Positions 40,603 to 49,137 of a stretch of 64,000 nt of DNA are shown in pieces (the stretch's first letter is position 1; each line of letters begins with the position of its first letter). The notes below the pieces were generated by a model, which was not told where the DNA came from, searched no databases, and worked only from the letters and a program-made list of their open reading frames with translations. The stretch comes from Pseudooceanicola spongiae (GTDB taxonomy: Bacteria; Pseudomonadota; Alphaproteobacteria; Rhodobacterales; Rhodobacteraceae), in assembly GCF_014899185.1 (NCBI RefSeq), contig NZ_CP045201.1:1286501-1350500 (forward strand). The letters are read 5' to 3'. Made by a program: the position numbers and the translations under genes.

Positions 40603-41648
40603 CGAAGCTGCCGCAAAAGCCCCGCCTCGAATGGAAAATGGTTCGCGGAGTTATCACGCCTCGGCATCGCGCCAGCTACACAGTGAACGGCAAACGCCGC
40701 GAACGTGTGGTCACCTTGGACTGGCAGGACGATCCCCAGGAACTGGATCGCCTCTATTGGCTTTGTGAGCGCGGAAATCACCCGATCCAAAAGCCCAAGC
40801 CTCCAGCTACGAGCTGGCGCGTTTTGGTTGAAGCATGGCGCAAAGATCCGATCAAACAGAAGAGCCTAAGCGACGAAACAAAGCGTTCCTATCGCCGAAC
40901 GATGGATGCCCTTCTGGAGAAGAATGAGAGCAAAGACGTCAGCAAGACAACACGGCAGCACGTTCGCGCGATCCAAGCGCGGCTGGCCGATACGCCGCGC
41001 AAAGCTGATCACACAATCCAAGTTATCCGAATGCTCTGGAACTACGCCAAAAAGACGCTCGATTGGCCCCTTGGGGAAAACCCGGCGGCAGAGATCAAAT
41101 TGTTCGGCCCCCAACGCGAACTGCCTGCATGGCCTGAATGGATGGTCAAAGCGCTCCCTACCGCACCGGCTGATGTGCGCACGACCTCCGAACTGATCCT
41201 CGGGACGGGTCAACGCCCAAACGCGGCGATCAACATGCGTCGCGATCAATTTGACGGCGAGTCGATGATTGTCTGGGATGAAAAAGGCGACGTTGCCCAT
41301 GACGTATTCTGCCCGCCCCGGCTGGCTGCATTTGTGAAGGGCCTTCCCATCGAAGGGCAGCACTTGCTGGCAAAGAACCTGACGCAACCCAAGGGCTATG
41401 ACTCGGTCGAAAAGCAATTTCGGAGCTGGCGGAAAACCTTGGGCGACAAGGCTGCCCCCTACTCGCTTCATGGCCTGCGCAAATTGGCAATTGTCCAGCT
41501 TGCAGAGGCTGGCTGTAGCGACGCGGAAATTCAGGCCGTCACCGGGCAATCGGCCCAGATGGTCGCCTTTTATCGCGCCAAGGCCAGCAAGAAGCGCCTG
41601 TCGAGAGCCGCACAGAATCGAAGAGATCAGAACAAGAACGGAACATGA
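40599..41648 (+). CDS. Tyrosine recombinase/integrase of element 2
   Basis: A 349-residue integrase homologous over its full length to the one at 35993 (shared blocks: WQxDxQELDRLYWxCxRG, ETKRSYRRTMDA, TPRKAD, SLHGLRKLAI, AGCSDAEIQAVTGQSAQMVAFYR). Catalytic residues: Arg in GTGQRPNAA, His/Arg in SLHGLRKLA, Tyr in MVAFYRAKAS. It reads towards the tRNA-Leu gene, whose 67-bp repeat begins 73 bp after its stop. Confidence 0.93.
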   Translation: MTKLPQKPRLEWKMVRGVITPRHRASYTVNGKRRERVVTLDWQDDPQELDRLYWLCERGNHPIQKPKPPATSWRVLVEAWRKDPIKQKSLSDETKRSYRRTMDALLEKNESKDVSKTTRQHVRAIQARLADTPRKADHTIQVIRMLWNYAKKTLDWPLGENPAAEIKLFGPQRELPAWPEWMVKALPTAPADVRTTSELILGTGQRPNAAINMRRDQFDGESMIVWDEKGDVAHDVFCPPRLAAFVKGLPIEGQHLLAKNLTQPKGYDSVEKQFRSWRKTLGDKAAPYSLHGLRKLAIVQLAEAGCSDAEIQAVTGQSAQMVAFYRAKASKKRLSRAAQNRRDQNKNGT

Positions 41649-41720
41649 AAGCGGGCTCAGCCTGTGGGCTCAAACCTCTCAACACTGTTCAACGTGAGTA
41701 TCTAAGATGAATGAAAACAC

Positions 41721-41787
41721 TGTAAAAACAATGTGGTACCCAAGGCCGGACTCGAACCGGCAAGCCTTGCGGCGGGGGATTTTGAAT
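41721..41787. repeat. Attachment-site copy at the intact tRNA-Leu
   Basis: Second copy of the 67-bp repeat (identical to 37152-37218). It forms the 3' part of the complete tRNA-Leu gene plus 13 bp, so integration leaves a working tRNA. Confidence 0.92.
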
Positions 41788-41817
41788 CCCCTGCGTCTAC
41801 CATTCCGCCACTTGGGC
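41734..41817 (-). tRNA. tRNA-Leu (anticodon CAA)
   Basis: An 84-nt cloverleaf on the minus strand. Acceptor GCCCAAG pairs with CTTGGGT, followed by A and an encoded CCA. The anticodon stem is GGGGA/TCCCC with loop TTCAAAA, giving anticodon CAA for codon UUG. The variable arm GCCGCAAGGCTTGCC is long, as expected for leucine, and the T-loop is GGTTCGAGTCC. It serves as the integration site for both elements. Downstream (leftwards) a T5 run after the CCA may terminate transcription. Confidence 0.95.
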
Positions 41818-42043
41818 CCAAAACCTGCATATCCTGCGGGTCGGGACTCTTCCTTAGCCTCAGCACAAAGCGGCGTCCAGAGACAAAAATGCCGGAAATT
41901 CGGCGCTCTGGCAAAAGACTGCAGAGATGTCACGCAACCTACATCGCAAAACCCCGACCAGCGCTTGACCGCTGCCCCCCTGCATGGTCTGTGAGCCCGA
42001 GAAACAGGCCCGATTTGCGGCACAGACAGGACCCGGCAGGACA

Positions 42044-42622
42044 TTGATTAGATCCCTTTATGACTGGACGATCCGTATGGCGGATCACCCGAATGCCCTC
42101 TGGGTTCTGGCGCTCATTTCCTTCGTGGAAAGCTCGTTCTTTCCCATTCCGCCAGACCTGCTGATGATCCCGATGATCATCGCCCGGCCCAACCGCGCCT
42201 TCACCATTGCCGCTGTCGCCATGGCGGCGTCAGTGCTGGGCGGCCTGCTCGGGTATGCGATCGGCGCGCTCGCCTTCGACAGCATCGGCCGGCCCATTCT
42301 GGAATCGCTCGGCAAGGCCGACTCGATCGAGGTCTTCAACGAGAAGTTCAACCAAGCAGGCTTCTGGGCCGTGCTGCTGGCGGGCATGACCCCCTTCCCC
42401 TACAAGGTCATCACCATCATGTCCGGCTGGACCGGCATGAACCTGGCCACCTTCCTCATGACGTCGATCCTGGCGCGTGGCCTGCGGTTCTTCATCATCG
42501 CAGGGTTGCTGTGGAAGTTCGGCTCACCCGTTCGTGACTTCATCGAGAAGCGTCTGGGCCTTGTGTTCATTGTATTTTTCGCCATCCTCATCGGAGGATT
42601 CCTTCTGGTGAAATACATATGA
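42044..42622 (+). CDS. YqaA/DedA-type membrane protein (VTT domain)
   Basis: An inner-membrane protein of about 192 residues of the YqaA branch of the VTT/DedA superfamily, some members of which are lipid scramblases or flippases. Marks: VESSFFPIPPDLLMIPMIIARP (the [F/Y]xPxPxxLL segment), GGLLGYAIG, and GFWAVLLAGMTPFPYKVITIMSGW with the conserved TPxPxK. The C-terminal helix is FIVFFAILIGGFLLVKYI. Start uncertain: TTG 42044 or ATG 42077. It overlaps dsbB by 4 bp, so they are co-translated. Confidence 0.85.
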   Translation: MIRSLYDWTIRMADHPNALWVLALISFVESSFFPIPPDLLMIPMIIARPNRAFTIAAVAMAASVLGGLLGYAIGALAFDSIGRPILESLGKADSIEVFNEKFNQAGFWAVLLAGMTPFPYKVITIMSGWTGMNLATFLMTSILARGLRFFIIAGLLWKFGSPVRDFIEKRLGLVFIVFFAILIGGFLLVKYI

Positions 42623-43080
42623 CCTTTCGATTTTCGGTGCTGATCGCTGCGGCGGGCTCTGCCGCGCTCCTGCTGGGGGCGCTCGGCTTTCAGTTCATCG
42701 GCGGGCTGGCGCCCTGTCATTTGTGCCTGCTGCAACGCTGGCCGCATCTGGCGGCGATTGCAATCGGCGCTCTGGCGTTGGCCACGCAACAGCGCATCTT
42801 TGCGCTGTTCGGTGCGCTGGCGGCGGCGATCACCGCCGGCATCGGCATCTATCACACCGGGGTTGAGCGCGGCATCTTCGAGGGGCCGACCACCTGCACC
42901 TCCGGCCCTCCCGGCTCGCTCAGCTCGGAACAGCTGTTCGACAAGATCATGAACGCGCCGCTGATCCGCTGTGACGAGGTTGCCTGGCAGATGCTCGGCC
43001 TCTCGATGGCCTCCTGGAACGCCATCATCTCGCTGATCCTCGTCGGCTTCTGGCTCTACGCCTTCAAACGCAGCCGCTAA
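42619..43080 (+). CDS. dsbB: Disulfide bond formation protein B
   Basis: A 153-residue inner-membrane protein that re-oxidises DsbA with quinone. It has four transmembrane segments. The first periplasmic loop has the redox pair in GLAPCHLCLLQRWPH. The second has Cys in TTCTSGPPG and APLIRCDEVAW. Both pairs needed for electron transfer are present. It follows the YqaA-type gene with ATGA overlap, and its end overlaps the convergent lrp-type gene by 4 bp. Confidence 0.92.
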   Translation: MTFRFSVLIAAAGSAALLLGALGFQFIGGLAPCHLCLLQRWPHLAAIAIGALALATQQRIFALFGALAAAITAGIGIYHTGVERGIFEGPTTCTSGPPGSLSSEQLFDKIMNAPLIRCDEVAWQMLGLSMASWNAIISLILVGFWLYAFKRSR

Positions 43081-43547
43081 GCGGAACAGGTGTCGATCGG
43101 CAGCACGCTGAGCGATTTCACCCGCCGCGAAGCGAACTGCACCGTCAGATCCCGGATCACGATGGCGCTGGTGATGCGCCCGCGCACCCGGTCGAAATCG
43201 GCCATGTCGCGCACCACGACGCGCAGCGTATAGTCGTAGCTGCCCGCCAGCTGGTGCGCCTCCATCACCTCGGGGATGGCGTCGACAACGGCGGCAAAGG
43301 CCTCGTGCCAGCCCGCGTCCTGCTGCGGCGCCGAAACCCCGACAAAGACCGTCAGCCCCAGCCCCACCAGCTCAGGATCGACCAGCGCGACACGGGCGCG
43401 GATGATCCCGGCATTCTGCAATTTCTGGATCCGCTTCCAGCACGGCGTCTGCGACAGCCCGACCCGTTCGGCCAGCCGCGACACCGGCTGGGTGGCATCC
43501 CCCATCAGGGCGGCAACAAGTTTGCGGTCAATCCGATCAAGCGTCAT
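43077..43547 (-). CDS. Lrp/AsnC-family transcription regulator
   Basis: A 156-residue regulator. The N-terminal helix-turn-helix is LDRIDRKLVAALMGDATQPVSRLAERVGLSQTPCWKRIQKLQNAGII. The C-terminal RAM domain (VFVGVSAPQ, EVMEAHQLAGSYDYTLRVVVRDMADFDRVRG) binds an amino-acid effector. It is divergent from the Rrf2 gene with a 124-bp gap. The effector and targets are unknown. Confidence 0.92.
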   Translation of the reverse strand: MTLDRIDRKLVAALMGDATQPVSRLAERVGLSQTPCWKRIQKLQNAGIIRARVALVDPELVGLGLTVFVGVSAPQQDAGWHEAFAAVVDAIPEVMEAHQLAGSYDYTLRVVVRDMADFDRVRGRITSAIVIRDLTVQFASRRVKSLSVLPIDTCSA

Positions 43548-43671
43548 GGCGTCCTCCGGCGTCTGTTCTGCCCTCAGTCTGCCATTTAAAAATATAAAGT
43601 CTACCGTCTTTATCGTCTTTAAGCGGAAAGCCGACCTTGCCAGCCGAATATTGCGGGTTTAACGTCTCTTC

Positions 43672-44151
43672 ATGATCACCCAGAAAACAAAATATGCTCT
43701 GAAATCGCTCATGGCTCTCGGGGCCCTCGAAAAGGGCGAAGCGCTGACCATCGAAGAGGTCGCGCAACGCTCCGGCGCGCCCAAGCGGTTTCTGGAACAT
43801 ATCCTGCTGGAGATGCGGCGCGCGGGCTTTCTGGGGGCCAAAAGGGGGCGTTCGGGCGGTTATTTCCTGATCCGCGAGCCGGGCAAGATTTCCCTAGGCG
43901 AGATCCTACAGCAGATCGACGGCCCCATCGCGCCGCTGCCGTGCCTGTCGCGCCGCGCCTATCAGAAGTGTGATGACTGCACCGACGAAGAAACCTGCCA
44001 GCTGCGCCGTGTCTTCAGCGATGTGTTCTACAGCTATCTGCTGCTGATCGAATCCCTGACCCTCGCGGACCTGCTGAAGGCCCCCGAACTCGCCGGGCTC
44101 AGCATCACCGCAGCAACAGACCCCTCGCTTCTCGGCACCGCAGGAGAATAA
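43672..44151 (+). CDS. Rrf2-family regulator, probable control of sulfate uptake
   Basis: A 159-residue Rrf2 protein (winged helix KYALKSLMALGALEKGEALTIEEVAQRSGAPKRFLEHILLEMRRAGFLGAKRGRSGGYFL). It has four Cys in the region that holds the Fe-S cluster in IscR and NsrR: PCLSRR, KCDDCTDEETCQL. A cluster or a metabolite could be sensed. It stands directly before the sulfate ABC operon, and a dyad lies between. The link to sulfur control is inferred from position (compare CymR-type Rrf2 regulators). Confidence 0.88.
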   Translation: MITQKTKYALKSLMALGALEKGEALTIEEVAQRSGAPKRFLEHILLEMRRAGFLGAKRGRSGGYFLIREPGKISLGEILQQIDGPIAPLPCLSRRAYQKCDDCTDEETCQLRRVFSDVFYSYLLLIESLTLADLLKAPELAGLSITAATDPSLLGTAGE

Positions 44152-44195
44152 TCTTCTCCGCACCGCCCGCAGAACGGTGAACCTTATCTCTCGAT

Positions 44196-44220
44196 AAATC
44201 TACTAACTCGGTAGATATTT
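44196..44220. promoter_or_regulatory. Dyad upstream of the sulfate operon, likely Rrf2 operator
   Basis: AAATCTAC (44196-44203), 7 nt, GTAGATATTT (44211-44220). The inner 6 bp (ATCTAC/GTAGAT) are perfectly symmetric and the arms are AT-rich against a GC-rich background. It lies 49 bp before the binding-protein start. Size and form fit an Rrf2-family site. Confidence 0.6.
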
Positions 44221-44268
44221 AGGACATCCCCCGAGCGCATCCCGCGCCGTTCCGAAAGGAGGTCCTGA

Positions 44269-45315
44269 ATGACCCTGAACAGATCGCTTGCACCCGCCCT
44301 GAAACGCGTCGCCCTTGCGGCGTTGTTCGCTGGCAGCACGGCCATTGTCACCCTGCCGATCCTCGCCGATGCGGCCCTGGCCGAGACGAAACTGCTCAAC
44401 GTCAGCTATGATCCGACGCGCGAATTCTACCGCGCCTATGATGCCATGTTCTCTGAATGGTGGCAGGCGCAGGGCAATCCGCCCGTCACCGTCGAACAAA
44501 GCCACGGCGGCTCCGGCGCGCAGGCCCGCGCGGTGATCGAGGGGCTCGACGCCCAGATCGTCACGCTCGCCCTCGCCTCGGACATCGACGCCATTGCCGC
44601 GCGCAGCCCCGCCGTGCCGAAAGACTGGCAGAGCAAGCTGCCGCACAACGCCTCGCCCTATACCTCGACCATCGTGTTCCTTGTGCGCAAGGGCAACCCC
44701 AAGGCCATCACCGACTGGGGCGATCTGATCGGCGACGGCGTTCAGGTGATCACGCCGAACCCCAAGACCTCCGGTGGCGCGCGCTGGAACTTCCTCGCCG
44801 CCTGGGGCTGGGCGCTGAAACAGCCCGGCGGCAGCGACGAGACGGCGAAGGACTACGTGACCAAGCTCTACAGCCACGTCCCCGTTCTGGACAGCGGCGC
44901 ACGCGGGGCCACGACCACCTTCGCACAGCGCGGCGTCGGGGATGTCCTGCTGGCGTGGGAGAATGAGGCCTTTCTGGCGCAGGCCGAAATGGGCAAGGAC
45001 GCCTTCGACATCGTCGTGCCCTCCGTCTCGATCCTCGCCGAGCCGCCGGTCGCCCTGGTCGAGGGCAACCTGACAGACGACGCACAGCGCGCCGCCGCGC
45101 AGGCCTACCTCGACCACCTCTACAGCCCCGAGGCGCAAGCCCTCGCCCTGGCGCACTACTACCGCGCCTGGGACACCTCGCTTGCCAAACCCGAAGACAT
45201 CGCCCGCTTCCCCAAGCTCGACCTTGTCACCATCGCCGATTTCGGCGGCTGGGCGAAAGCACAGCCCGAATTTTTCGGCAACGGCGGCATCTTCGACCAG
45301 ATCTACGAGGAATAG
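44269..45315 (+). CDS. Periplasmic sulfate-binding protein
   Basis: A 348-residue solute-binding protein of the Sbp/CysP family. A signal peptide ends near ADAALA, then ETKLLNVSYDPTREFYRAYDAMFSEWW, the hallmark opening (LLNVSYDPTRE-Y). Further marks are QSHGGSGAQARAVIEGL (sulfate-contacting Ser/Gly), VRKGNPKAITDWGDL, NPKTSGGARWNFLAAWGWAL and the FLAQAEMG segment. It has an excellent ribosome-binding site (AAAGGAGGT). It captures sulfate or thiosulfate for CysTWA. Confidence 0.93.
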   Translation: MTLNRSLAPALKRVALAALFAGSTAIVTLPILADAALAETKLLNVSYDPTREFYRAYDAMFSEWWQAQGNPPVTVEQSHGGSGAQARAVIEGLDAQIVTLALASDIDAIAARSPAVPKDWQSKLPHNASPYTSTIVFLVRKGNPKAITDWGDLIGDGVQVITPNPKTSGGARWNFLAAWGWALKQPGGSDETAKDYVTKLYSHVPVLDSGARGATTTFAQRGVGDVLLAWENEAFLAQAEMGKDAFDIVVPSVSILAEPPVALVEGNLTDDAQRAAAQAYLDHLYSPEAQALALAHYYRAWDTSLAKPEDIARFPKLDLVTIADFGGWAKAQPEFFGNGGIFDQIYEE

Positions 45316-45320
45316 GGGCC

Positions 45321-46148
45321 ATGCTGCGCACCACCTCGCCCCTGCCCGGTTTCGGCCTCGGCATGGGCATCCTTCTGCTGGCCCTCTCCATCGTGGTGCT
45401 GCTGCCGCTCGGCGCTCTGGTCGGGCAAGGCGTGGCGATGGGTCCGGCCGAGCTGGCCCAGCACCTCGGCTCCAAACGGGTTGCCTCGGCGCTGACCCTC
45501 TCGTTCCGCGCCGCGCTGATCGCCTCGGTGTTCAATCTGGTCTTCGGGCTGGCCCTCGCCTGGGTGCTGACCCGCTACCGCTTTCCCGGCCGCCGCATCA
45601 TCGACGCGGCTGTCGACCTGCCCTTCGCCCTGCCCACGGCAGTCGCCGGCATCGCCCTGACGGCGCTCTATGCCCCCACCGGCGTCTTTGGCAGCGCCCT
45701 CGCCCACCTCGGCCTTCAGGTCGCCTACACGGAGGTCGGCATCTGGCTCGCCCTGATCTTCGTCGGCCTGCCTTTCGTGGTGCGCACCGTGCAACCGGTG
45801 ATCGAGGAAATCGACGCCGAGGTCGAGGAAGCCTCTGCCACCCTGGGCGCCAGCCGCCTGCGCACCCTGCGCCGCGTCGTGCTGCCCACCCTCGCGCCCT
45901 CGCTGATGACCGGCTTCGCCCTCGCCCTCGCCCGCTCTGTCGGGGAATACGGCTCGGTCATCTTCATCGCCGGAAACCTGCCCAACCAGACCGAGATCGC
46001 CCCCCTGCTGATCGTCATCCGGCTGGAGGAATATGACTACAACGCCGCCGCTGCCATCGGCCTCGCCATGCTCGGCATCTCGTTCACCATGCTGTTTGCC
46101 ATCAACGCCACACAGGTCTGGAACCGTAGGAGGATTGGACATGTCTAA
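45321..46148 (+). CDS. cysT: Sulfate ABC transporter permease CysT
   Basis: A 275-residue inner-membrane permease with six transmembrane segments. It shows [18 protein letters not shown] and the EAA loop [23 protein letters not shown] that contacts CysA. It starts 5 bp after the binding-protein gene. The stop region overlaps a small membrane gene by 8 bp. Pairs with CysW to form the channel. Confidence 0.93.
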   Translation: MLRTTSPLPGFGLGMGILLLALSIVVLLPLGALVGQGVAMGPAELAQHLGSKRVASALTLSFRAALIASVFNLVFGLALAWVLTRYRFPGRRIIDAAVDLPFALPTAVAGIALTALYAPTGVFGSALAHLGLQVAYTEVGIWLALIFVGLPFVVRTVQPVIEEIDAEVEEASATLGASRLRTLRRVVLPTLAPSLMTGFALALARSVGEYGSVIFIAGNLPNQTEIAPLLIVIRLEEYDYNAAAAIGLAMLGISFTMLFAINATQVWNRRRIGHV

Positions 46149-46425
46149 TAACCGCATACTGCCCCGTCACGCCACAACCCGCGCCCCGCAACCGCGCCGC
46201 GCCCTGCCTGCCGCTGCCGGTTTCGTGTTGGCCGCCCTCGCCGGAGCGCTCGGCCTCTGCGTCACCATCGCGCTCTGGATCACCGGCGCACCGCTGCTGC
46301 TGGTCCTCGCCTGCTACTGCGCCGCGCCGTCGCTGCTGGTCGCCCCAATGGGATACGTCGCTCTGCGCCGGGCGCCGCGCCGCGCCCACCTGCGCCGCTT
46401 TAGCGAAGTTGACAGCCATGTCTGA
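46141..46425 (+). CDS. Small membrane protein between cysT and cysW
   Basis: A 94-residue protein ([20 protein letters not shown] start) with two close hydrophobic helices ([21 protein letters not shown] and [24 protein letters not shown]) and basic flanks on both sides. It overlaps cysT by 8 bp and cysW by 8 bp, so it belongs to the operon. I know no standard component of the sulfate transporter at this place. It could be an accessory or regulatory subunit. Function unknown. Confidence 0.65.
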   Translation: MSNNRILPRHATTRAPQPRRALPAAAGFVLAALAGALGLCVTIALWITGAPLLLVLACYCAAPSLLVAPMGYVALRRAPRRAHLRRFSEVDSHV

Positions 46426-47281
46426 CATCCCCCTCTATCGCCCCGCAGACGTCACGACCGAGGCCCGCCCGGCCCGTATCGTGATCACCAGCGTCATCCT
46501 GATCCTGACGGCGCTGCTGCTGCTCGCCCCCCTCGCCGCGGTCTTTGCCGAGGCGCTGCGCGACGGGCTCGGCGCCTCTCTCGCGGCGCTGAACACCCCC
46601 GACGCATGGGCTGCGATCCGCCTGACGCTGCTGATCTCGGTCATCGCCGTGCCCCTCAACGCAGCGATCGGCCTTGCCGCCGCCTGGGCCATCGCCAAGT
46701 TCGACTTTCGCGGCAAGGCGATCCTGATCTCGCTGATCGACCTGCCGTTCTCGGTCTCGCCGGTCGTCGCGGGCCTGTCGCTGGTGCTGCTGTTCGGCAG
46801 CTCCGGCTGGTTCGGCGCCTGGCTGAGTGCCCACGACCTGCGCGTCGTCTTCGCCGTGCCGGGCATCCTGCTCGCCACCCTCTTCGTCACCTTCCCCTTC
46901 GTCGCCCGCGAACTGATCCCGGTGATGAGCGAACAGGGCCGCAGCGAAGAAGAAGCCGCCCTGACTCTGGGCGCGACCGGCTGGTACATGTTCCGCACCG
47001 TGACCCTGCCCAACGTCCGCTGGGCGCTGCTCTATGGCGTGCTGCTGTGCAACGCCCGCGCCATGGGCGAATTCGGCGCTGTCGCGGTGATCTCGGGCAA
47101 GATCCGTGGCCAGACCACCACCATGCCGATCCTGATCGAGATGCTCTACAACGAATACCTCTCGGTCGCCGCCTTCTCGATGGCCGCGCTGCTGGCCGCC
47201 CTCGCCCTGCTGACCCTTTTGCTGAAATCCCTGATGGAATGGCGCCACGCCGATCTGCTCGCCGCCACCCGCAGACACTGA
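46418..47281 (+). CDS. cysW: Sulfate ABC transporter permease CysW
   Basis: A 287-residue permease paralogous to CysT. Marks are [21 protein letters not shown] and the EAA loop [29 protein letters not shown], with [21 protein letters not shown] typical of CysW. Start ATG at 46418 ([11 protein letters not shown]) was preferred over the ATG 9 bp upstream. Six transmembrane segments. It precedes cysA by 36 bp. Confidence 0.93.
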   Translation: MSDIPLYRPADVTTEARPARIVITSVILILTALLLLAPLAAVFAEALRDGLGASLAALNTPDAWAAIRLTLLISVIAVPLNAAIGLAAAWAIAKFDFRGKAILISLIDLPFSVSPVVAGLSLVLLFGSSGWFGAWLSAHDLRVVFAVPGILLATLFVTFPFVARELIPVMSEQGRSEEEAALTLGATGWYMFRTVTLPNVRWALLYGVLLCNARAMGEFGAVAVISGKIRGQTTTMPILIEMLYNEYLSVAAFSMAALLAALALLTLLLKSLMEWRHADLLAATRRH

Positions 47282-47317
47282 AAATCCGCCACTGAAGTCA
47301 CTGAAAAGGAGACCGAA

Positions 47318-48049
47318 ATGCATATCGAGATCGACGAAATCGCCAAGAGCTTTGCCGCAACGACCGCCCTGCACCCCGTCTCGCTCGCCATCCCCTCCGG
47401 CGCGATGGTGTCGCTGCTCGGCCCCTCAGGCTCCGGCAAGACCACCCTGCTGCGCATCATCGCCGGGCTTGAGGCGCCGACCTCCGGCCGCGTCCTGTTC
47501 GACGGCGCCGACGCCACCGGCATCACCGTCCAGCAGCGCCGCGCCGGCTTCGTCTTTCAAAGCTACGCCCTGTTCCGCCACATGACCGTCTATGAAAACA
47601 TCGCCTATGGGTTGCGCGCCCGGCCCCGCAGCACCCGCCCCGCCAGCGCCGAGATCGAGCGCCGCGTCACCAAGCTGCTGGAGCTGATCCAGCTGCCCGG
47701 CATCGCCAGCCGCTATCCCTCCCAGCTCTCGGGCGGCCAGCGTCAGCGCGTCGCCCTTGCGCGGGCCCTCGCGACCGAGCCGCGCGTACTGCTGCTGGAT
47801 GAGCCCTTCGGTGCCCTCGACGCCCGCGTGCGGCGCGAGCTACGTGCCGGTCTGCGTGACATCCACGACGCCACCGGCCTGACGACCATCTTCGTCACCC
47901 ACGATCAGGACGAAGCGATGAGCCTGTCGGACATGGTCGCCGTCATGTCCATGGGCCGGATCGAGCAGGTCGGCACCCCCGTCGACATCCGAAAACGCCC
48001 GCAGACCGACTTCGTGCGCCGCTTCATCGAACAGCCCGCGCTCGTGTGA
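47318..48049 (+). CDS. cysA: Sulfate ABC transporter ATP-binding protein CysA, short form
   Basis: A 243-residue ATPase with all motifs: Walker [11 protein letters not shown]-loop [14 protein letters not shown], signature [15 protein letters not shown], Walker [13 protein letters not shown] and H-loop [10 protein letters not shown]. It stops soon after the nucleotide-binding domain, whereas CysA is normally about 340-365 residues with a C-terminal TOBE/regulatory part. That part is absent and the frame closes at a terminator. AAGGAGA precedes the ATG. Confidence 0.92.
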   Translation: MHIEIDEIAKSFAATTALHPVSLAIPSGAMVSLLGPSGSGKTTLLRIIAGLEAPTSGRVLFDGADATGITVQQRRAGFVFQSYALFRHMTVYENIAYGLRARPRSTRPASAEIERRVTKLLELIQLPGIASRYPSQLSGGQRQRVALARALATEPRVLLLDEPFGALDARVRRELRAGLRDIHDATGLTTIFVTHDQDEAMSLSDMVAVMSMGRIEQVGTPVDIRKRPQTDFVRRFIEQPALV

Positions 48050-48057
48050 AACACGAC

Positions 48058-48085
48058 TGACCGGCCCCTCAGGTTCGGCCGGTCA
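48058..48085. terminator. Bidirectional hairpin between cysA and glpR
   Basis: A perfect 9-bp inverted repeat TGACCGGCC (48058-48066), 10-nt loop, GGCCGGTCA (48077-48085), between convergent cysA and glpR; it includes the glpR stop codon. Short T/C-rich tails follow. It probably ends both transcripts. Confidence 0.75.
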
Positions 48086-48859
48086 GGCCTTCCCCTTACC
48101 CGCACAGATCTGCACCTCGGTGCCCCAATCCGCGCAACGCGCGCTCAGATCGGGGTGCAGCGCCCGGTCGGTGAAGAACATGTCGACGTTCTGCAAAGAC
48201 GCGATCCGCGCCGGCGCCGTGCGCTTGAACTTGGTATGATCCGCCACCAGCAACGTCCGCCGCGACCGCGTCAGGATCGCCTGACTGACGCCAACCTCCT
48301 GCACGTCAAAGTCCAGAATATCGCCGTCATTGTCGATCGCCGAACAGCCAATCACCCCGATATCGAACTTGAACTGCCGGATCGCCGCTGTGGTGATATC
48401 CCCGATCAGCCCGCCGTCCGAATGCCGCAGCGACCCGCCCGTCACGATCACATTGCAGTCGCGGTTCTGCGACAGGATGTTGGCCACGTTCATATTGTTG
48501 GTCACCACCAGCAGGTTGCGATGGTGCATCAGCTCGACCGCGACGGCCTCGGTGCTGGTGCCGATGTTCAGGAACACCGCGCAGTTTTCCGGGATCTGCG
48601 CCGCACAGGCCCGCGCGATCGCCGTCTTGCCGTCCGCGTTCAGCCGCCGCCGCTCCTCATACCCGATGTTGGTCGTGCCCGAGGGCAGCACCGCCCCGCC
48701 ATGCACCCGCTCCAGCCGCCCGGCATGGGCAAGGTCGGACAGATCGCGCCGGATGGTCTGCAACGTCACGCCGAAATGTTCGGCCAGCCCCTCGACCGTG
48801 ACCTTGCCTTCGCGGCGCGCAATATCGAGGATCTCTGGATGGCGGATGGTCTGCGACAT
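48083..48859 (-). CDS. glpR: DeoR-family regulator, GlpR-like glycerol repressor
   Basis: A 258-residue DeoR-family protein. N-terminal helix-turn-helix: RHPEILDIARREGKVTVEGLAEHFGVTLQTIRRDLSDLAHAGRLERVHGGAVL. The C-terminal sugar-phosphate-binding domain has the family marks (FLNIGTSTEAVAVEL, VVTNNMNVANILSQN, VIVTGGSLRHSDGGLIG, VADHTKFKRTAP). Divergent from glpD across 278 bp, so it most likely represses the glycerol operon and is released by glycerol 3-phosphate, as in E. coli GlpR. Confidence 0.9.
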   Translation of the reverse strand: MSQTIRHPEILDIARREGKVTVEGLAEHFGVTLQTIRRDLSDLAHAGRLERVHGGAVLPSGTTNIGYEERRRLNADGKTAIARACAAQIPENCAVFLNIGTSTEAVAVELMHHRNLLVVTNNMNVANILSQNRDCNVIVTGGSLRHSDGGLIGDITTAAIRQFKFDIGVIGCSAIDNDGDILDFDVQEVGVSQAILTRSRRTLLVADHTKFKRTAPARIASLQNVDMFFTDRALHPDLSARCADWGTEVQICAGKGKA

Positions 48860-49137
48860 GATGCGGTCCTTTGCTAAACCGAAAAGAAACGCGCCAGTGC
48901 GAACACGTCAATAGAAATCGAGGGGGGCGATTCCAGCCGAATGCTGCTCTGCAGCGATCATTTCCGGCGAAACCCACAGCAGCGCACCCCATATCATCGA
49001 ACATTTTCACCAGCAAAGTCCATGACTTATCCGCCATTTCCTCCAATACGAAAAAAAACGAAAACAAAGCTTGTTCTTTTGGGCAAAGTTTCAGTAACCT
49101 TTCGGTAAGCAAATCAGGCTCAGGGGAGGGGTCCAGC
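48860..49137. promoter_or_regulatory. glpR-glpD intergenic control region
   Basis: 278 bp between divergent genes. It holds two related A-rich motifs, CCGAAAAGAAACG at 48879 and ACGAAAAAAAACGAAAAC at 49048, near the glpR and glpD sides respectively, both with the CGAAAA core expected of DeoR/GlpR-type sites. A GGGGAGGGG ribosome-binding site lies just before glpD. Exact promoter boxes were not resolved. A plus frame running through this gap upstream of glpD looks non-coding. Confidence 0.5.

Larger units (their letters stand above)
37219..41787. mobile_element. Integrative element 2, a 4.6-kb satellite-like island in tRNA-Leu
   Basis: Bounded by the two 67-bp tRNA-Leu repeats. Contents: a small frame broken by an IS3-family element, a Rap1a/Tai-like gene, an XRE regulator with palindromic operators, two rightward unknown genes, an excisionase-like gene and an integrase. 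Without the 1231-bp IS it is only about 3.3 kb. It lacks structural, replication and packaging genes, so it would need a helper or simply persist. Its excisionase-integrase pair is homologous to that of element 1, which explains use of the same site. Confidence 0.85.

Noticed and set aside
44203-46157. Long minus-strand frames opposite the sulfate operon
   Set aside because: Shadows of the binding-protein and cysT genes; low-complexity Gly/Arg/Asp composition and no start signals.
48871-49137. Long N-terminal extension of glpD
   Set aside because: The extra residues show no FAD-enzyme similarity and run through the glpR-glpD control region. GTG at 49138 has a strong ribosome-binding site next to the FAD motif.
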